A stretch of 64,000 nt of DNA, from assembly GCF_030345705.1 (NCBI RefSeq), contig NZ_JAUASW010000001.1, positions 124,001 through 188,000 on the forward strand, given 5' to 3'. The stretch comes from Pelomonas sp. SE-A7. GTDB taxonomy: Bacteria > Pseudomonadota > Gammaproteobacteria > Burkholderiales > Burkholderiaceae_C. The position numbers and the translations under genes were made by a program. Numbering within the stretch: position 1 is the first letter of the stretch; every line of letters begins with the position of its first letter. The notes beneath the pieces were generated by a model. The model was not told the DNA's origin. It did not search any database and saw only the letters and a list, made by a program, of their open reading frames with translations. Shown here piece by piece: positions 44,477 through 53,045 of the stretch.

Positions 44477-45365
44477 GCGCGGCGCGCGACTGCGCGATCT
44501 CCGACTTCAGCCAGTCGCAGAAGGCGCGTAGCGCCGGATCGTCCCTGAGCGCTGGCGGATAGACCAGGTGGTAGCTGCGCTGTTCGTTGTCGAGCATGCA
44601 GGGGGCGGACAGCCGCACCAGCCGACCATCGAGCAGCGCATCGGCGGCCAGCAGTTCGCGGCACAGCGCAATGCCCATGCCTTGCTCGGCCGCCTGCAGC
44701 AACAGACCCGCGTCGTTGAAGCTGGCCACCGGTGTCACGCGTTGCGGTGAGCCTGCGGCCTCGAACCAGCTCATCCATAGCGCTGCGTCGCCCAACAGCA
44801 TTTCGCCGGCCAGTTGGGCCGGCGGTGCACCGATCAGCCGGTGGGCCAGGCCGGGCGCTGCCACCGGCAGGAATGGTGATTCGAACAGGGCCTCGTTGAC
44901 CATGCCGGTCCAGGGCCCGCGCCCCTGGCGCAAGGCCAGATGGAAGCCCTCGCGCTCCAGGTCGACCAGTTGCTGTGAGGCATGCAGCTCCAGAGCGATC
45001 TCAGGATGGCGTGCCGACCAGCGGCCCAGGCGTGGCATCAGCCAGCGCTGTGCGAACGAGGGCAGCACCGTCACGCGCAGGCTGCGCTGTGCCTGTCCAT
45101 GCATGGCGGCAGCAGCCTGCAGGGATTGCTCCAGTTCGGCATAGGCCCGTTCGACGCCGGCCAGCAGGGTATGGCCGGCGGCATTGAGCCGAATGCGCCG
45201 GCCCTGGCGTTCGAACAGCTCGAAGCCGAGCTGGGTTTCCAAAGCGCGGATCTGCTGGCTCACGGCGCTGTGCGTCAGGAACAGCTTTTCGGCGGCGGCC
45301 CGCAGGTTTTCGGCCTGGGCGGCTGCACGGAAGGCAGCCAGGTATTGAAGCGGCAGGCGGATCAT
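44433..45365 (-). CDS. LysR-family transcriptional regulator (GcvA-like)
   Basis: A 310-residue LTTR. The N-terminal winged HTH is LPLQYLAAFRAAAQAENLRA through HSAVSQQIRALETQLG, followed by LFERQGRRIRLN and a substrate-binding domain. The first ATG in the conserved frame (MIRLPLQYL) is at 45365. It is divergent from the small-ORF/SnoaL-like pair, which could be its target. The inducer is unknown. Confidence 0.9.
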   Translation of the reverse strand: MIRLPLQYLAAFRAAAQAENLRAAAEKLFLTHSAVSQQIRALETQLGFELFERQGRRIRLNAAGHTLLAGVERAYAELEQSLQAAAAMHGQAQRSLRVTVLPSFAQRWLMPRLGRWSARHPEIALELHASQQLVDLEREGFHLALRQGRGPWTGMVNEALFESPFLPVAAPGLAHRLIGAPPAQLAGEMLLGDAALWMSWFEAAGSPQRVTPVASFNDAGLLLQAAEQGMGIALCRELLAADALLDGRLVRLSAPCMLDNEQRSYHLVYPPALRDDPALRAFCDWLKSEIAQSRAALSGSPARETAPADR

Positions 45366-45445
45366 GTTGGATAGATTGGCTAACCAAGATGGCAAGGATA
45401 AAGCGTTTGTTTGCGCGTCGCTGGGTAAATACGATGACCAGCAAC

Positions 45446-45451
45446 AGGAGG
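45446..45451 (+). promoter_or_regulatory. Perfect Shine-Dalgarno before a small membrane ORF
   Basis: AGGAGG with a 6-bp spacer to the ATG at 45458. It is among the strongest ribosome-binding sites seen in the window and is the main support for the small overlapping ORF. Confidence 0.7.
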
Positions 45452-45457
45452 CCGACC

Positions 45458-45871
45458 ATGAACCCTTGCATCACCTGCCCCAAGAGAGCCACCCAGCCGG
45501 CCACGCTGACGCCGACGCTGCTGGTGGTCGTTCTGGCGCTGATTTCGGCCTTGCTGCTGGCCGGCCAGGCCCAGGCGCTGACCGACAGCAGCTACGAGAT
45601 GCAGATCGCCAGGGTCGACCGCCAGGAACTCTTGTTGAACCCACCCGCCTACGAGGAGAAGACCGCCCCATGTCCAGTGCCAGCCCCGAGCAAGTCGTCC
45701 AAGCCCAGCTCGACGCCTACAACGCCCGCGACCTGCAAAGCTGGCTCGGCACCTATGCCGAAGACGCCAGCCAGTACGAGTTACCCGGTCGGCTGCTGGC
45801 GTGTGGCCATGCAGCCATGGGTGAAAGAATCGCCGTCCGCTTCTGCGATCCTCGCCTGCAGGCTAGGCTGA
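45458..45871 (+). CDS. Small single-span membrane ORF overlapping the SnoaL-like gene
   Basis: From an ATG behind a perfect AGGAGG, this ORF encodes a short Cys-containing N-terminus (MNPCITCPKRATQP), one hydrophobic helix (LLVVVLALISALLLAGQAQA, possibly a cleaved signal) and a polar stretch (DSSYEMQIARVDRQELLLN). The frame then runs on through most of the SnoaL-like gene in another frame, where it is Pro/Ser/Thr-rich and not protein-like. Either the true protein is 138 residues, or a frameshift removed an earlier stop. No function can be proposed. Confidence 0.4.
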   Translation: MNPCITCPKRATQPATLTPTLLVVVLALISALLLAGQAQALTDSSYEMQIARVDRQELLLNPPAYEEKTAPCPVPAPSKSSKPSSTPTTPATCKAGSAPMPKTPASTSYPVGCWRVAMQPWVKESPSASAILACRLG

Positions 45872-46032
45872 TCTCGCGCACCGTGGTCGGCCACACGGTG
45901 GTCGACCACGAAGAGGTCCATCGCGAGTACCCGCGCGGCTTCGGCCGCGCGGAACTGCTGGCGATCTACGAGGTCAGGGACGGGCTGATCCGCTCGGCCA
46001 GCTTCGCCTTCGGTGAGCCGAAATACGACTGA
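45670..46032 (+). CDS. SnoaL-like / NTF2-fold protein
   Basis: A 120-residue protein of the nuclear transport factor 2 superfamily: VQAQLDAYNARDLQSWLGTYAEDA at the N-terminus, VVGHTVVDHEEVHREYP in the middle and ELLAIYEVRDGLIRSASFAFG at the end. Such proteins are ligand-binding or isomerase-like; the substrate is unknown. GAGGAG lies 11 bases before the ATG. It follows the small membrane ORF and is divergent from a LysR gene. Confidence 0.82.
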   Translation: MSSASPEQVVQAQLDAYNARDLQSWLGTYAEDASQYELPGRLLACGHAAMGERIAVRFCDPRLQARLISRTVVGHTVVDHEEVHREYPRGFGRAELLAIYEVRDGLIRSASFAFGEPKYD

Positions 46033-46047
46033 AGACAGTCGCCGCGC

Positions 46048-47136
46048 CTAGACGCGATTCAGCGACATGCCTGCGGTGCTGCGCAGCCGCTCGATCAGGC
46101 GAGGTGCGATCTGGTTCAGCGGCAGCACTTCATCGGCCGCACCGGCCGCGATCGCCTCGCGCGGCATGCCGAACACCACGCAGCTCTGCTCGTCCTGGCA
46201 GAAGTTGTAGGAGCCGGCGTCCTTCATCACCTTCATGGCCCTGGCGCCATCGGCGCCCATGCCGGTGAGCATGATGCCCAGCGCATTCGGGCCGACGACA
46301 CGGGCAGCGGACAGGAACAAGGTCTCGACCGAGGGCTTGTGGCGGTTGACCGGCTCGCCGTCCTGCACGCGGGCGATGTAGTTGGCGCCCGAGCGTTCGA
46401 CGCTGAGGTGCAGGCCGCCCGGCGCGATGTAGCCGTGGCCGGGCAGGATGCGCTCGCCGTCCACCGCCTCCTTGACGCGGATCTTGCACAGGCCGTCCAG
46501 CCGCGCCGCATAGCTCTTGGTGAAGCCCGGTGGCATGTGCTGGGTGATCACCACGGCCGGGCAGTCGGCCGGCAGGTTGACCAGCACGTCCTTGGTGGCC
46601 TCGGTGCCACCGGTGGAGGCGCCTATGAAGATGATCTTCTCGGTCGAGAGTCGGCCGATGCTGGCCACGGTGATCGGCTTGGCCGCTGCCGGCGCACCCG
46701 GCGCAGCGGCCGGCGGCGCCACATGGCGGCGCACATGGGCCTTGGCGGCGATGCGGATCTTTTCGGTGATCTCGTCGGCCAGCTGGCGGATGCCGTCGGC
46801 CACGCCGATCTTGGGCTTGGCCACGAAGTCCAGCGCGCCCAGTTCCAGGGCCTTGAGCGTCACCTCGGCGCCGCGCTCGGTCAGCGTGGACACCATCACC
46901 ACGGGCATGGGCCGCAGCCGCATCAGGCGCGACAGGAAATCGAGCCCGTCCATGCGGGGCATCTCGACGTCCAGCGTGATCACGTCGGGGTTGAGGTTGC
47001 GGATCATCTCGCGCGCCACCAGCGGGTCGCTCGCGGCGCCAATGCACTGCATGTCCGGCTGACGGTTGATGATCTCGGTGAGGATGCTGCGCACCAGGGC
47101 AGAGTCGTCAACGACGACGACGGTGGTCTTGGCCAT
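46048..47136 (-). CDS. cheB: Chemotaxis protein-glutamate methylesterase/glutamine deamidase CheB
   Basis: A 362-residue protein with a receiver domain (VVVVDDSALVRSIL, phospho-acceptor D56 in DVITLDVEMPRMDG), an Ala/Pro-rich linker and the esterase domain. The catalytic triad motifs are IFIGASTGGTEA (Ser), ITQHMPPGF (His) and MGADGARAM (Asp). It demethylates chemoreceptors during adaptation. Last gene of cheR-cheD-cheB. Confidence 0.96.
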   Translation of the reverse strand: MAKTTVVVVDDSALVRSILTEIINRQPDMQCIGAASDPLVAREMIRNLNPDVITLDVEMPRMDGLDFLSRLMRLRPMPVVMVSTLTERGAEVTLKALELGALDFVAKPKIGVADGIRQLADEITEKIRIAAKAHVRRHVAPPAAAPGAPAAAKPITVASIGRLSTEKIIFIGASTGGTEATKDVLVNLPADCPAVVITQHMPPGFTKSYAARLDGLCKIRVKEAVDGERILPGHGYIAPGGLHLSVERSGANYIARVQDGEPVNRHKPSVETLFLSAARVVGPNALGIMLTGMGADGARAMKVMKDAGSYNFCQDEQSCVVFGMPREAIAAGAADEVLPLNQIAPRLIERLRSTAGMSLNRV

Positions 47137-47166
47137 TTTCTTTCTCTCTTTGCTGCTTGACGCGGC

Positions 47167-47835
47167 TCAAAACAGGTCGACGGAGCCCCCGGTGGCCACA
47201 ACCGGCTGGGCTTTCTGGGCGGCGGCCTTGTCCTGCTGGACCAGGGCCTCGGTGTTCGTGGGCGCCAGGCGCTTGACCATGGCCTTGCCGCTCTGCGGCA
47301 GGAAGCAGACCTTGCGCGGATAGACGTCCATCACGTCCTTGGACACGATGGGGATGCGCTCCAGCTTCAGGAAGTCGATCACGAAGTTGGTGTTGCGCTC
47401 GCCGACGTTGATGGTGTTCATGCCGGCGATCACCGCGCCGCCGCCGAAGATCTTGGCTTCCATGCGGCCCTTGGACGCGCCGCGCTTCATCATCTCGTTG
47501 ATCAAGAGTTCCATCGCGAACGAGCCGTAGCGGCCCGAGTCGCCCGTGCCTTCGGGCAGCATGAAGTGGTTCATGCCACCGATCTGCGCATGGCGGTCCC
47601 ACAGGCAGGCGGCGATGCAGGAGCCCAGCGTGGTCATCACCAGGATGTCCTCGTTATCGACGAAATACTCGCCGGGCAGGATCTTGACCGCCGCGTTCTT
47701 GAAATGCGCGTCGTAGAAGAAGAACGAGGCCTCGCCCTGCTTGCGCGGCATTGCCTTGAGCTGGGCCACGCGGGCCGCGCCGGCCCCGCCGAGGATGGAG
47801 CTGCCGCTGATGGCAGAGGTCTGGGGCGTGCTCAT
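47167..47835 (-). CDS. cheD: Chemoreceptor glutamine deamidase CheD
   Basis: A 222-residue deamidase. The catalytic Cys/His motifs are TTLGSCIAACLWD and GGMNHFMLPEG; Thr is probably in FGGGAVIAGMNTINVG. The N-terminal 40 residues are Ala/Ser-rich and variable. CheD converts receptor Gln to Glu and, in some species, binds CheC/CheX. Lies between cheR and cheB. Confidence 0.94.
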   Translation of the reverse strand: MSTPQTSAISGSSILGGAGAARVAQLKAMPRKQGEASFFFYDAHFKNAAVKILPGEYFVDNEDILVMTTLGSCIAACLWDRHAQIGGMNHFMLPEGTGDSGRYGSFAMELLINEMMKRGASKGRMEAKIFGGGAVIAGMNTINVGERNTNFVIDFLKLERIPIVSKDVMDVYPRKVCFLPQSGKAMVKRLAPTNTEALVQQDKAAAQKAQPVVATGGSVDLF

Positions 47836-47872
47836 CTAGTGGGTCCCGACAGGTTCTTGTTGGAGGCGCGGC

Positions 47873-48727
47873 TCAGACGCGCTCGTAGATGGTCTTGCCG
47901 CGCAGGCGGAACAGGTCCTTGGACTCGGTGAAGTTCTCCGAATGACCGACGAAGAGCAGGCCGCCGGGCTTCATCACCCGATGAATCCTCTCCAGCACCT
48001 TGCGCTGGGTGGGCGCGTCGAAGTAGATCATCACGTTGCGGCAGAACACGATGTGAAAAGGGTCGCCCAAAGACCATTGCGTGTCCATCAGGTTCAACGT
48101 GCGGAACTCGATGCCCCGTGCCAGCTCGGGCTTGATCCGGATCTTGCCTTCGTTGGCGCCGGTGCCCTTGAGGAAGAAATTGCGCAGCCGCACATGGTTC
48201 AGTCCGCGCGAGTCGGCGTTGTAGACGCCGCGCCGCGCCGTGTTCAGAACGTTGGTGTCGATGTCGCTGCAGACCAGCTGCACCGGCGTGCCCGAGCCGA
48301 GGGCTTCCTGGCAGGTCATGGCGATGGAGTAGGGCTCTTCACCCGTGGACGCCGCACAACACCAGATGCGCACAGGCCGGGCGTTCAGCGCCTTCAGGTC
48401 CTCGGCCAGCGCGTGGAAGTGATGGTCTTCGCGAAAGAACGACGTCAGGTTGGTGGTCAGGCAGTTGACGAACTCCTGCCACTCGGCGGCGCCCTGGGGT
48501 CCGCTGCTCTGTTCCAGCCATTGCAGGTACGCCGCGAAGCTGCGGTGGCCGGTGTCGCGCAGGCGGCGCGAGAGCCGGCTGTAGACCATGGCCTGCTTGC
48601 CCTCGTGCAGGCTGATGCCGGCGTGCTGGTAGATCAGATGACGGACCCGGTCAAAGTCGGCCTTGCTGAAGCTGAACTCGTGGTCGATCGACTCGGCAGA
48701 GGACGATGCGTTCGGGGCAGCGGGCAT
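47873..48727 (-). CDS. cheR: Chemotaxis protein methyltransferase CheR
   Basis: A 284-residue enzyme with an N-terminal helical domain (FSKADFDRVRHLIYQHAGI), then a SAM-binding domain. RIWCCAASTGEEPYSIAM is the glycine-loop region, FHIVFCRNVMIYFD the beta-strand 4 block and LLFVGHSENF the C-terminal block. It methylates chemoreceptor glutamates. The ATG at 48727 is chosen; an upstream GTG would add 43 non-conserved residues. First gene of cheRDB; no cheA, cheW or receptor gene is in the window. Confidence 0.95.
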   Translation of the reverse strand: MPAAPNASSSAESIDHEFSFSKADFDRVRHLIYQHAGISLHEGKQAMVYSRLSRRLRDTGHRSFAAYLQWLEQSSGPQGAAEWQEFVNCLTTNLTSFFREDHHFHALAEDLKALNARPVRIWCCAASTGEEPYSIAMTCQEALGSGTPVQLVCSDIDTNVLNTARRGVYNADSRGLNHVRLRNFFLKGTGANEGKIRIKPELARGIEFRTLNLMDTQWSLGDPFHIVFCRNVMIYFDAPTQRKVLERIHRVMKPGGLLFVGHSENFTESKDLFRLRGKTIYERV

Positions 48728-48923
48728 TGGGGGACTCGGTGACTTGGTATTGCTCTTGCGGTCCGGCGGACGCTGTCGGGCGAATAGCAGGTATTCTGCC
48801 CCCAAGCCAGTCCCTTGGGCCCCCGCCCGGATGAGTGAAACTGAGGCTTGAATCACGACTCGTTTCCCTCCATGCTGCCGGCTGCCGCGCTGCTAGACTG
48901 CCGCGACACGCAAAAAGAGCGCC

Positions 48924-49649
48924 TTGAACACCCCCGTCCCGTCCCCGCTGATCGATGCCCGCCAACTGGCGCTCGACACCGCCTTGCAACTGTTGCAGCA
49001 GGCCGGCGCCTATTTGCCGGAAGCGGAGCCCTACAGCGCCGAATGGCTGCAAGGGGTGCTCGACGCTCTGTGCGATCTCTCAAGCAAGGATGCCCTGACC
49101 GGCCTTGTCAACCGCCGGAGCTTCGAGATGGCGATGGCCCGCGAAATCGACCGCGTGGCCCGATCGGGCGAGCCTGCCCTGCTGCTGGTGCTGGACATCG
49201 ATCACTTCAAGGCGGTCAACGATACCCATGGCCATGCGGCCGGCGACCTGGTGATCCAGGCCGTATCGAGGGCGATCAGCGACGTGGTGCGGCCCATGGA
49301 CACGGTGGCCCGTGTCGGCGGCGAAGAATTCGCCATCATCCTTCCCAACTGCCCCAGCAGCTTTGGCCAGACCGTGGCCGAGCGCATGCGCGAGCAGGTG
49401 GCCAGACTGCCAGTCGAAGTGGCGCCCGGCAAGAGCATCAGCGTGACGATCAGCGTCGGCGGTGCCTTTGCGCCGCAATGGGTGCGCTCCTCGTCGCTGC
49501 TGTGGATGGAGCGGGCCGACCGCCAGCTCTACCGGGCCAAGGCCGAGGGGCGCAACCGCACCTGCATGGAAGCGCAGATGGAGTCGCTGGTGAGCGCCGA
49601 GGAAAAAGGCATGTTGTTTGCTGCGACGCAGCTTCAGGACAGTGAATGA
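48924..49649 (+). CDS. GGDEF diguanylate cyclase with intact I-site
   Basis: A 241-residue protein with a short N-terminal helical region (1-50) and a GGDEF domain. DALTGLVNRRSFEMA begins it, the active-site loop is GGEEF (VARVGGEEFAIIL), and an inhibitory RxxD site sits five residues upstream (RPMDTVARVGGEEF). It should make cyclic-di-GMP with product inhibition. The likely start is TTG at 48924, with a weak Shine-Dalgarno. Its stop overlaps the next gene's ATG by 4 bp. Confidence 0.9.
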   Translation: MNTPVPSPLIDARQLALDTALQLLQQAGAYLPEAEPYSAEWLQGVLDALCDLSSKDALTGLVNRRSFEMAMAREIDRVARSGEPALLLVLDIDHFKAVNDTHGHAAGDLVIQAVSRAISDVVRPMDTVARVGGEEFAIILPNCPSSFGQTVAERMREQVARLPVEVAPGKSISVTISVGGAFAPQWVRSSSLLWMERADRQLYRAKAEGRNRTCMEAQMESLVSAEEKGMLFAATQLQDSE

Positions 49650-50449
49650 GCACGACCGCTAACCCCGCCGCGCCCGTCCGCCCCGCTCGTGGTGGCGGAG
49701 CCCGCACGCTGGCCGTGACCAGCGGCAAGGGTGGCGTCGGCAAGACCTTCGTCACGGCCAATCTGGCCGCGGCCCTGGCCGCCCGCGGCGAGCGGGTGCT
49801 GGTGCTCGATGCCGACCTGGGTCTGGCCAACATGGATGTGGTGCTCAACCTGCATCCCAAGCTGACCCTGCACGACGTGTTCACCGACAAGGCCACGCTG
49901 GAGCAGGCCATCCTGCCGGCGCCTGGCGGCTTCTCGGTGCTGCTGGCCGGCTCGGGCATGGTCGAGTACTCGCGGCTCACGCCCGAGGTGCGCGACCGCC
50001 TGCTGGCCATCGTCGACTCGGTCAAGCCGCGCTTTGACTGGGTGCTGCTGGACACCGGCGCCGGCATCTCGGACGTGGTGCTGTTCGCTGTCTCGCTGGC
50101 CACCGACGTGATGGTGGTGGCCACGCCCGAACCCACCTCGCTGACCGACGCCTACGCCACCATCAAGGTGCTGGCCACGCAGCAGGACCGCCGCCAGGTC
50201 GGCCTGCTGGTCAACCAGGCCTCGCGCCTGGGCGAAGGCCGGGTGATCTGCGGCCAGCTGCAGCAGGTGCTGCAGCGCTTTGTCGGCAGCCAACCGGGCC
50301 AGCCCTTCCGGCTCGACCTGCTGGGCGAGGTCCGCAACGACGCCACCGTGCGCCAGGCCGTGCTCAAGCGCCAGCTGCTGCTGGAGCAGTACCCGGGCAG
50401 CGAGGCCGCGCAAGGCATCAAGGCGCTGGCCAACCGGCTGCTGACCTGA
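49646..50449 (+). CDS. MinD/FlhG (FleN)-like ATPase
   Basis: A 267-residue deviant-Walker ATPase with TLAVTSGKGGVGKTFVTANLA (about 21-41), VLVLDADLGLANMDVVL and LLDTGAGISDVVL. A Pro/Ala/Arg-rich N-terminal extension of 20 residues is typical of FlhG/FleN, which count and place flagella. It lacks MinD's C-terminal amphipathic helix. Coupled (ATGA) to the diguanylate cyclase gene and close to cheRDB, which supports a motility-related role. Confidence 0.85.
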   Translation: MSTTANPAAPVRPARGGGARTLAVTSGKGGVGKTFVTANLAAALAARGERVLVLDADLGLANMDVVLNLHPKLTLHDVFTDKATLEQAILPAPGGFSVLLAGSGMVEYSRLTPEVRDRLLAIVDSVKPRFDWVLLDTGAGISDVVLFAVSLATDVMVVATPEPTSLTDAYATIKVLATQQDRRQVGLLVNQASRLGEGRVICGQLQQVLQRFVGSQPGQPFRLDLLGEVRNDATVRQAVLKRQLLLEQYPGSEAAQGIKALANRLLT

Positions 50450-50459
50450 GCGCTGCTTG

Positions 50460-50849
50460 ATGAGCGAGGGGTCTCCGGCCAGCGCCTTCGACTGGGTGGG
50501 CGGCGAGCGCGCCGTCCGCGACCTCGTCGACCGCTTCTACGACCTGATGGACCTGGAGCCGGCCTATGCTGCGCTGCGGTCCATCCATCCGCCATCGCTG
50601 GAAGGCTCGCGAGACAAGCTGTTCTGGTTCCTGTGCGGCTGGCTAGGCGGGCCGGACCACTACATCGAGCGTTTCGGCCATCCGCGGCTGCGGGCTCGCC
50701 ATCTGCCTTTCCGCATCGGCATTCGCGAGCGCGATCAGTGGATGGAATGCATGCGCCGGGCCATGCTTGAGTGCGAACTCGACCCGGCGCTGCAGGAGCG
50801 GCTGGACGCCGCTTTCATGAACACCGCGGACTGGATGCGGAACGTCTAG
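50460..50849 (+). CDS. Group II truncated hemoglobin
   Basis: A 129-residue globin. The expected haem-pocket residues are visible: TyrB10 in LVDRFYDLMD, the proximal His in RARHLPF, and TrpG8 in ERDQWMECM. Group II truncated hemoglobins bind O2 tightly and may detoxify NO or peroxide. It begins 11 bp after the FlhG-like gene. A TTG one codon earlier is an alternative start. Confidence 0.9.
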   Translation: MSEGSPASAFDWVGGERAVRDLVDRFYDLMDLEPAYAALRSIHPPSLEGSRDKLFWFLCGWLGGPDHYIERFGHPRLRARHLPFRIGIRERDQWMECMRRAMLECELDPALQERLDAAFMNTADWMRNV

Positions 50850-50864
50850 CCCGCGGTCGCTGCC

Positions 50865-51515
50865 TCAGTCGACCTTGATGTTGAAGTCCTGCTCGAAGCG
50901 GTGCTCGCCCGGGCATTCATAGGTGTCGCGCAAGGCATTGGCGATGGAGGTCTGCAGCTGGCGCCGGGTCTTGCCGTCCACCGCGCCGCTCATCAGCTGG
51001 AACTCGGTGGACACGACGCGCCCGCCTTGCACGGTGGCCAAGACACGGAACAGCGCCTCGCCGCTCCAGTTCACCGAGGGCAGGTCGGGCCGGCCCATGC
51101 GCGTGCAGATGCTTCGGGGCGAGACCACGTTGCTTGAGGCCTTCGCCGGCTGCTGGACCGCGGCCTGGTGCGTGCTGCCAACCGGCGTGCCTTGCTGCTC
51201 GGTGCTCGGCGGGTGGTAGGGCTGAAACGTGGGCTTGGACTCGGTGGGCGGCTGCACCTCGAAGATCGGCGGGTCGATGAGGGTGATCGTGGGCTGCACC
51301 AGGGTCTTGGTCGGATCGGCCAGCTTGACCACCTGCGTTGGCGGCTCGGGCTTTTTGGGCTCTTCGATGGGGATGTACTTGGTCGGCTCGGGCTTCTTGT
51401 CTGACACCACACGCTGGAAGGCGCTTGTCAGGCCGGCGATCATCAGGGCGTGGACCAGGACCACGACGCCGACGCCGGTGAAGCGCGATGGGCCTTGCTT
51501 CTGGATCATGTTCAT
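50865..51515 (-). CDS. TonB-like energy transducer (no ExbB/ExbD nearby)
   Basis: A 216-residue protein with an N-terminal membrane anchor (FTGVGVVVLVHALMIAGLTSAF, about 12-33). A Pro/Glu/Lys-rich periplasmic linker follows (EEPKKPEPPTQVV), then a C-terminal TonB-like domain (VNWSGEALFRVLATVQGG). AAGGAG precedes the ATG. exbB and exbD are not adjacent, so it probably uses components encoded elsewhere or is a specialised paralogue. The C-terminal domain has two cysteines (SICTRM, YECPG) that could form a disulfide. Confidence 0.82.
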   Translation of the reverse strand: MNMIQKQGPSRFTGVGVVVLVHALMIAGLTSAFQRVVSDKKPEPTKYIPIEEPKKPEPPTQVVKLADPTKTLVQPTITLIDPPIFEVQPPTESKPTFQPYHPPSTEQQGTPVGSTHQAAVQQPAKASSNVVSPRSICTRMGRPDLPSVNWSGEALFRVLATVQGGRVVSTEFQLMSGAVDGKTRRQLQTSIANALRDTYECPGEHRFEQDFNIKVD

Positions 51516-51690
51516 TGCTTGCTCCTTGCGTGGGTTGAAGAAGAAGGACTGCATGAAACGGCCAGGCCAGACTAGGCCCGAACTGACGCGGACGCAAGCC
51601 TCCCAAAGGCGGGCTTTTGGCGAGTCGGCAACTGAGGGTTTGCCGCGATAGGGCAGGGGCCGGCGGCCGGCCCAGAATGGGCGTCGAAGC

Positions 51691-52326
51691 TCAGCCGAGC
51701 AGGACCATCAGGGCACCGGCGCCGCCGTCGCTGCCCCGGGCCTGGACGAAGGCCAGCACTTCGTTCTTCTGCACCAGCCAGCGCCGCACCCGCGACTTCA
51801 GCACCGGCTCACGCCCGGGTGAACCATGGCCCTTGCCATGCACCACGCGCACGCAGCGCAGTCCGCGCCGGGCGGCCTCGTGGACGAAATGCCCCAGCGC
51901 ATCCCGGGCCTGGTCGCGGCGCAGGCCATGCAGGTCGATCTGCGCCTGCAGCGCCCAATGACCTCGGCGCAGCTTGCGCACCACCTCGAGGCTGATCTCC
52001 GGGCGGCGGAAGGACAGTGATTCATCGGTTTCAAGCAGACTCTCAACGTCGAAGTCGTCCGACAAGGCCTGTAGCAGCACGGCCTTCTCGTCGGCTTCGC
52101 GCTGCCGCGGTTCCGGGGCCGGCGGCTGGCTGGGGTGCTCGTAGCGGTTCGAGCGGGCGAGCGGCGTGACCGGTCCTATGCTCAGCTCGAACACGCGCTT
52201 TTCCTGGTCGGCCAGGCGCAGGGCTGCAGCGAGGCGCTCGGCCCGTTCTTCCTCCAGCTTGCGGCGCAGCGCCAGCTCGCGCTGCAGCTGCTTCAGGTCG
52301 GCCAGCCCCAGGGCCTCGCGCTTCAC
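51691..52326 (-). CDS. Smr-domain protein
   Basis: A 211-residue protein with an N-terminal charged helical region (KREALGLADLKQLQRELALR...) and a C-terminal Smr domain: QIDLHGLRRDQARDALGHFV and VVHGKGHGSPG. Smr domains are RNA or DNA endonucleases; recent work links some to ribosome rescue by mRNA cleavage. It starts with GTG in a 4-bp GTGA overlap with the radC stop. Confidence 0.88.
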   Translation of the reverse strand: MKREALGLADLKQLQRELALRRKLEEERAERLAAALRLADQEKRVFELSIGPVTPLARSNRYEHPSQPPAPEPRQREADEKAVLLQALSDDFDVESLLETDESLSFRRPEISLEVVRKLRRGHWALQAQIDLHGLRRDQARDALGHFVHEAARRGLRCVRVVHGKGHGSPGREPVLKSRVRRWLVQKNEVLAFVQARGSDGGAGALMVLLG

Positions 52327-52997
52327 AGCAGGCCTCGTTCGGCAAAGGAGACGACAGCTCCCTGGCCGACCACCATGTGATCCAGCACCCGCACGTCCAG
52401 CAGGCCCAGGGCCTTTTGCAGCGCCTGGGTCAGCATCTCGTCGGCGCGTGAAGGCTCGGCCACGCCGGACGGGTGGTTGTGGGCCAGGATGACGGCGGCC
52501 GCCCCCAGCTCCAATGCGCGCTTGGCGACTTCTCTGGGGTAGACCGAGGTCTGGCTCAGGCTGCCGCGGAACAGGGTTTCCAGCGCGATCAGCCGGTGCT
52601 GGCTGTCGACGAACAGGACCGCGAACACCTCGTGGGCCAGCTCGGCCAGATGCAATTGCAGGTAGCGCTTGACCTGGTCCGGCGAATCCAGGACCGGCCG
52701 TTGCCGCAGCTCGCACTGCAGCGAGCGACGGGTGATCTCCAGCACCGCGGCGATCTCCGCGCGCTTGGCGGGGCCCAGCCCTTTGACGGCTGCCAGCGCC
52801 TTGGCGTCGGCGCCGAGCAGGCCGGGCCAGCCGTCGAACTGGTCCAGCAGGTCCTGGGCCAGTTGCAGCACCGGCCGACCCTGGGCGCCGGTGCGCAGCA
52901 AGAGGGCCAGCAACTCGGCATCGGCCAGGGCCGCGGCTCCGCGCTCGAGCAGCTTCTCGCGCGGGCGGGCGGGCTTGGGCAGCTGGTCCAGGGGCAT
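52323..52997 (-). CDS. radC: RadC-family JAB1/MPN protein
   Basis: A 224-residue protein with an N-terminal UPF0758 helical part (LADAELLALLLRTGAQG, VKGLGPAKRAEIAAVLEI) and a C-terminal JAMM-like metal site (VILAHNHPSGVAEPSRADE, matching HxHx7-8SxxD). Traditionally called a DNA repair protein, but the function is uncertain. Coupled to the Smr gene; divergent from fkpB. Confidence 0.93.
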   Translation of the reverse strand: MPLDQLPKPARPREKLLERGAAALADAELLALLLRTGAQGRPVLQLAQDLLDQFDGWPGLLGADAKALAAVKGLGPAKRAEIAAVLEITRRSLQCELRQRPVLDSPDQVKRYLQLHLAELAHEVFAVLFVDSQHRLIALETLFRGSLSQTSVYPREVAKRALELGAAAVILAHNHPSGVAEPSRADEMLTQALQKALGLLDVRVLDHMVVGQGAVVSFAERGLL

Positions 52998-53045
52998 GGC
53001 GGGAGGGCCTTAAAATCCGCGCAGTCTATCCAAGCTGCTCCCACC

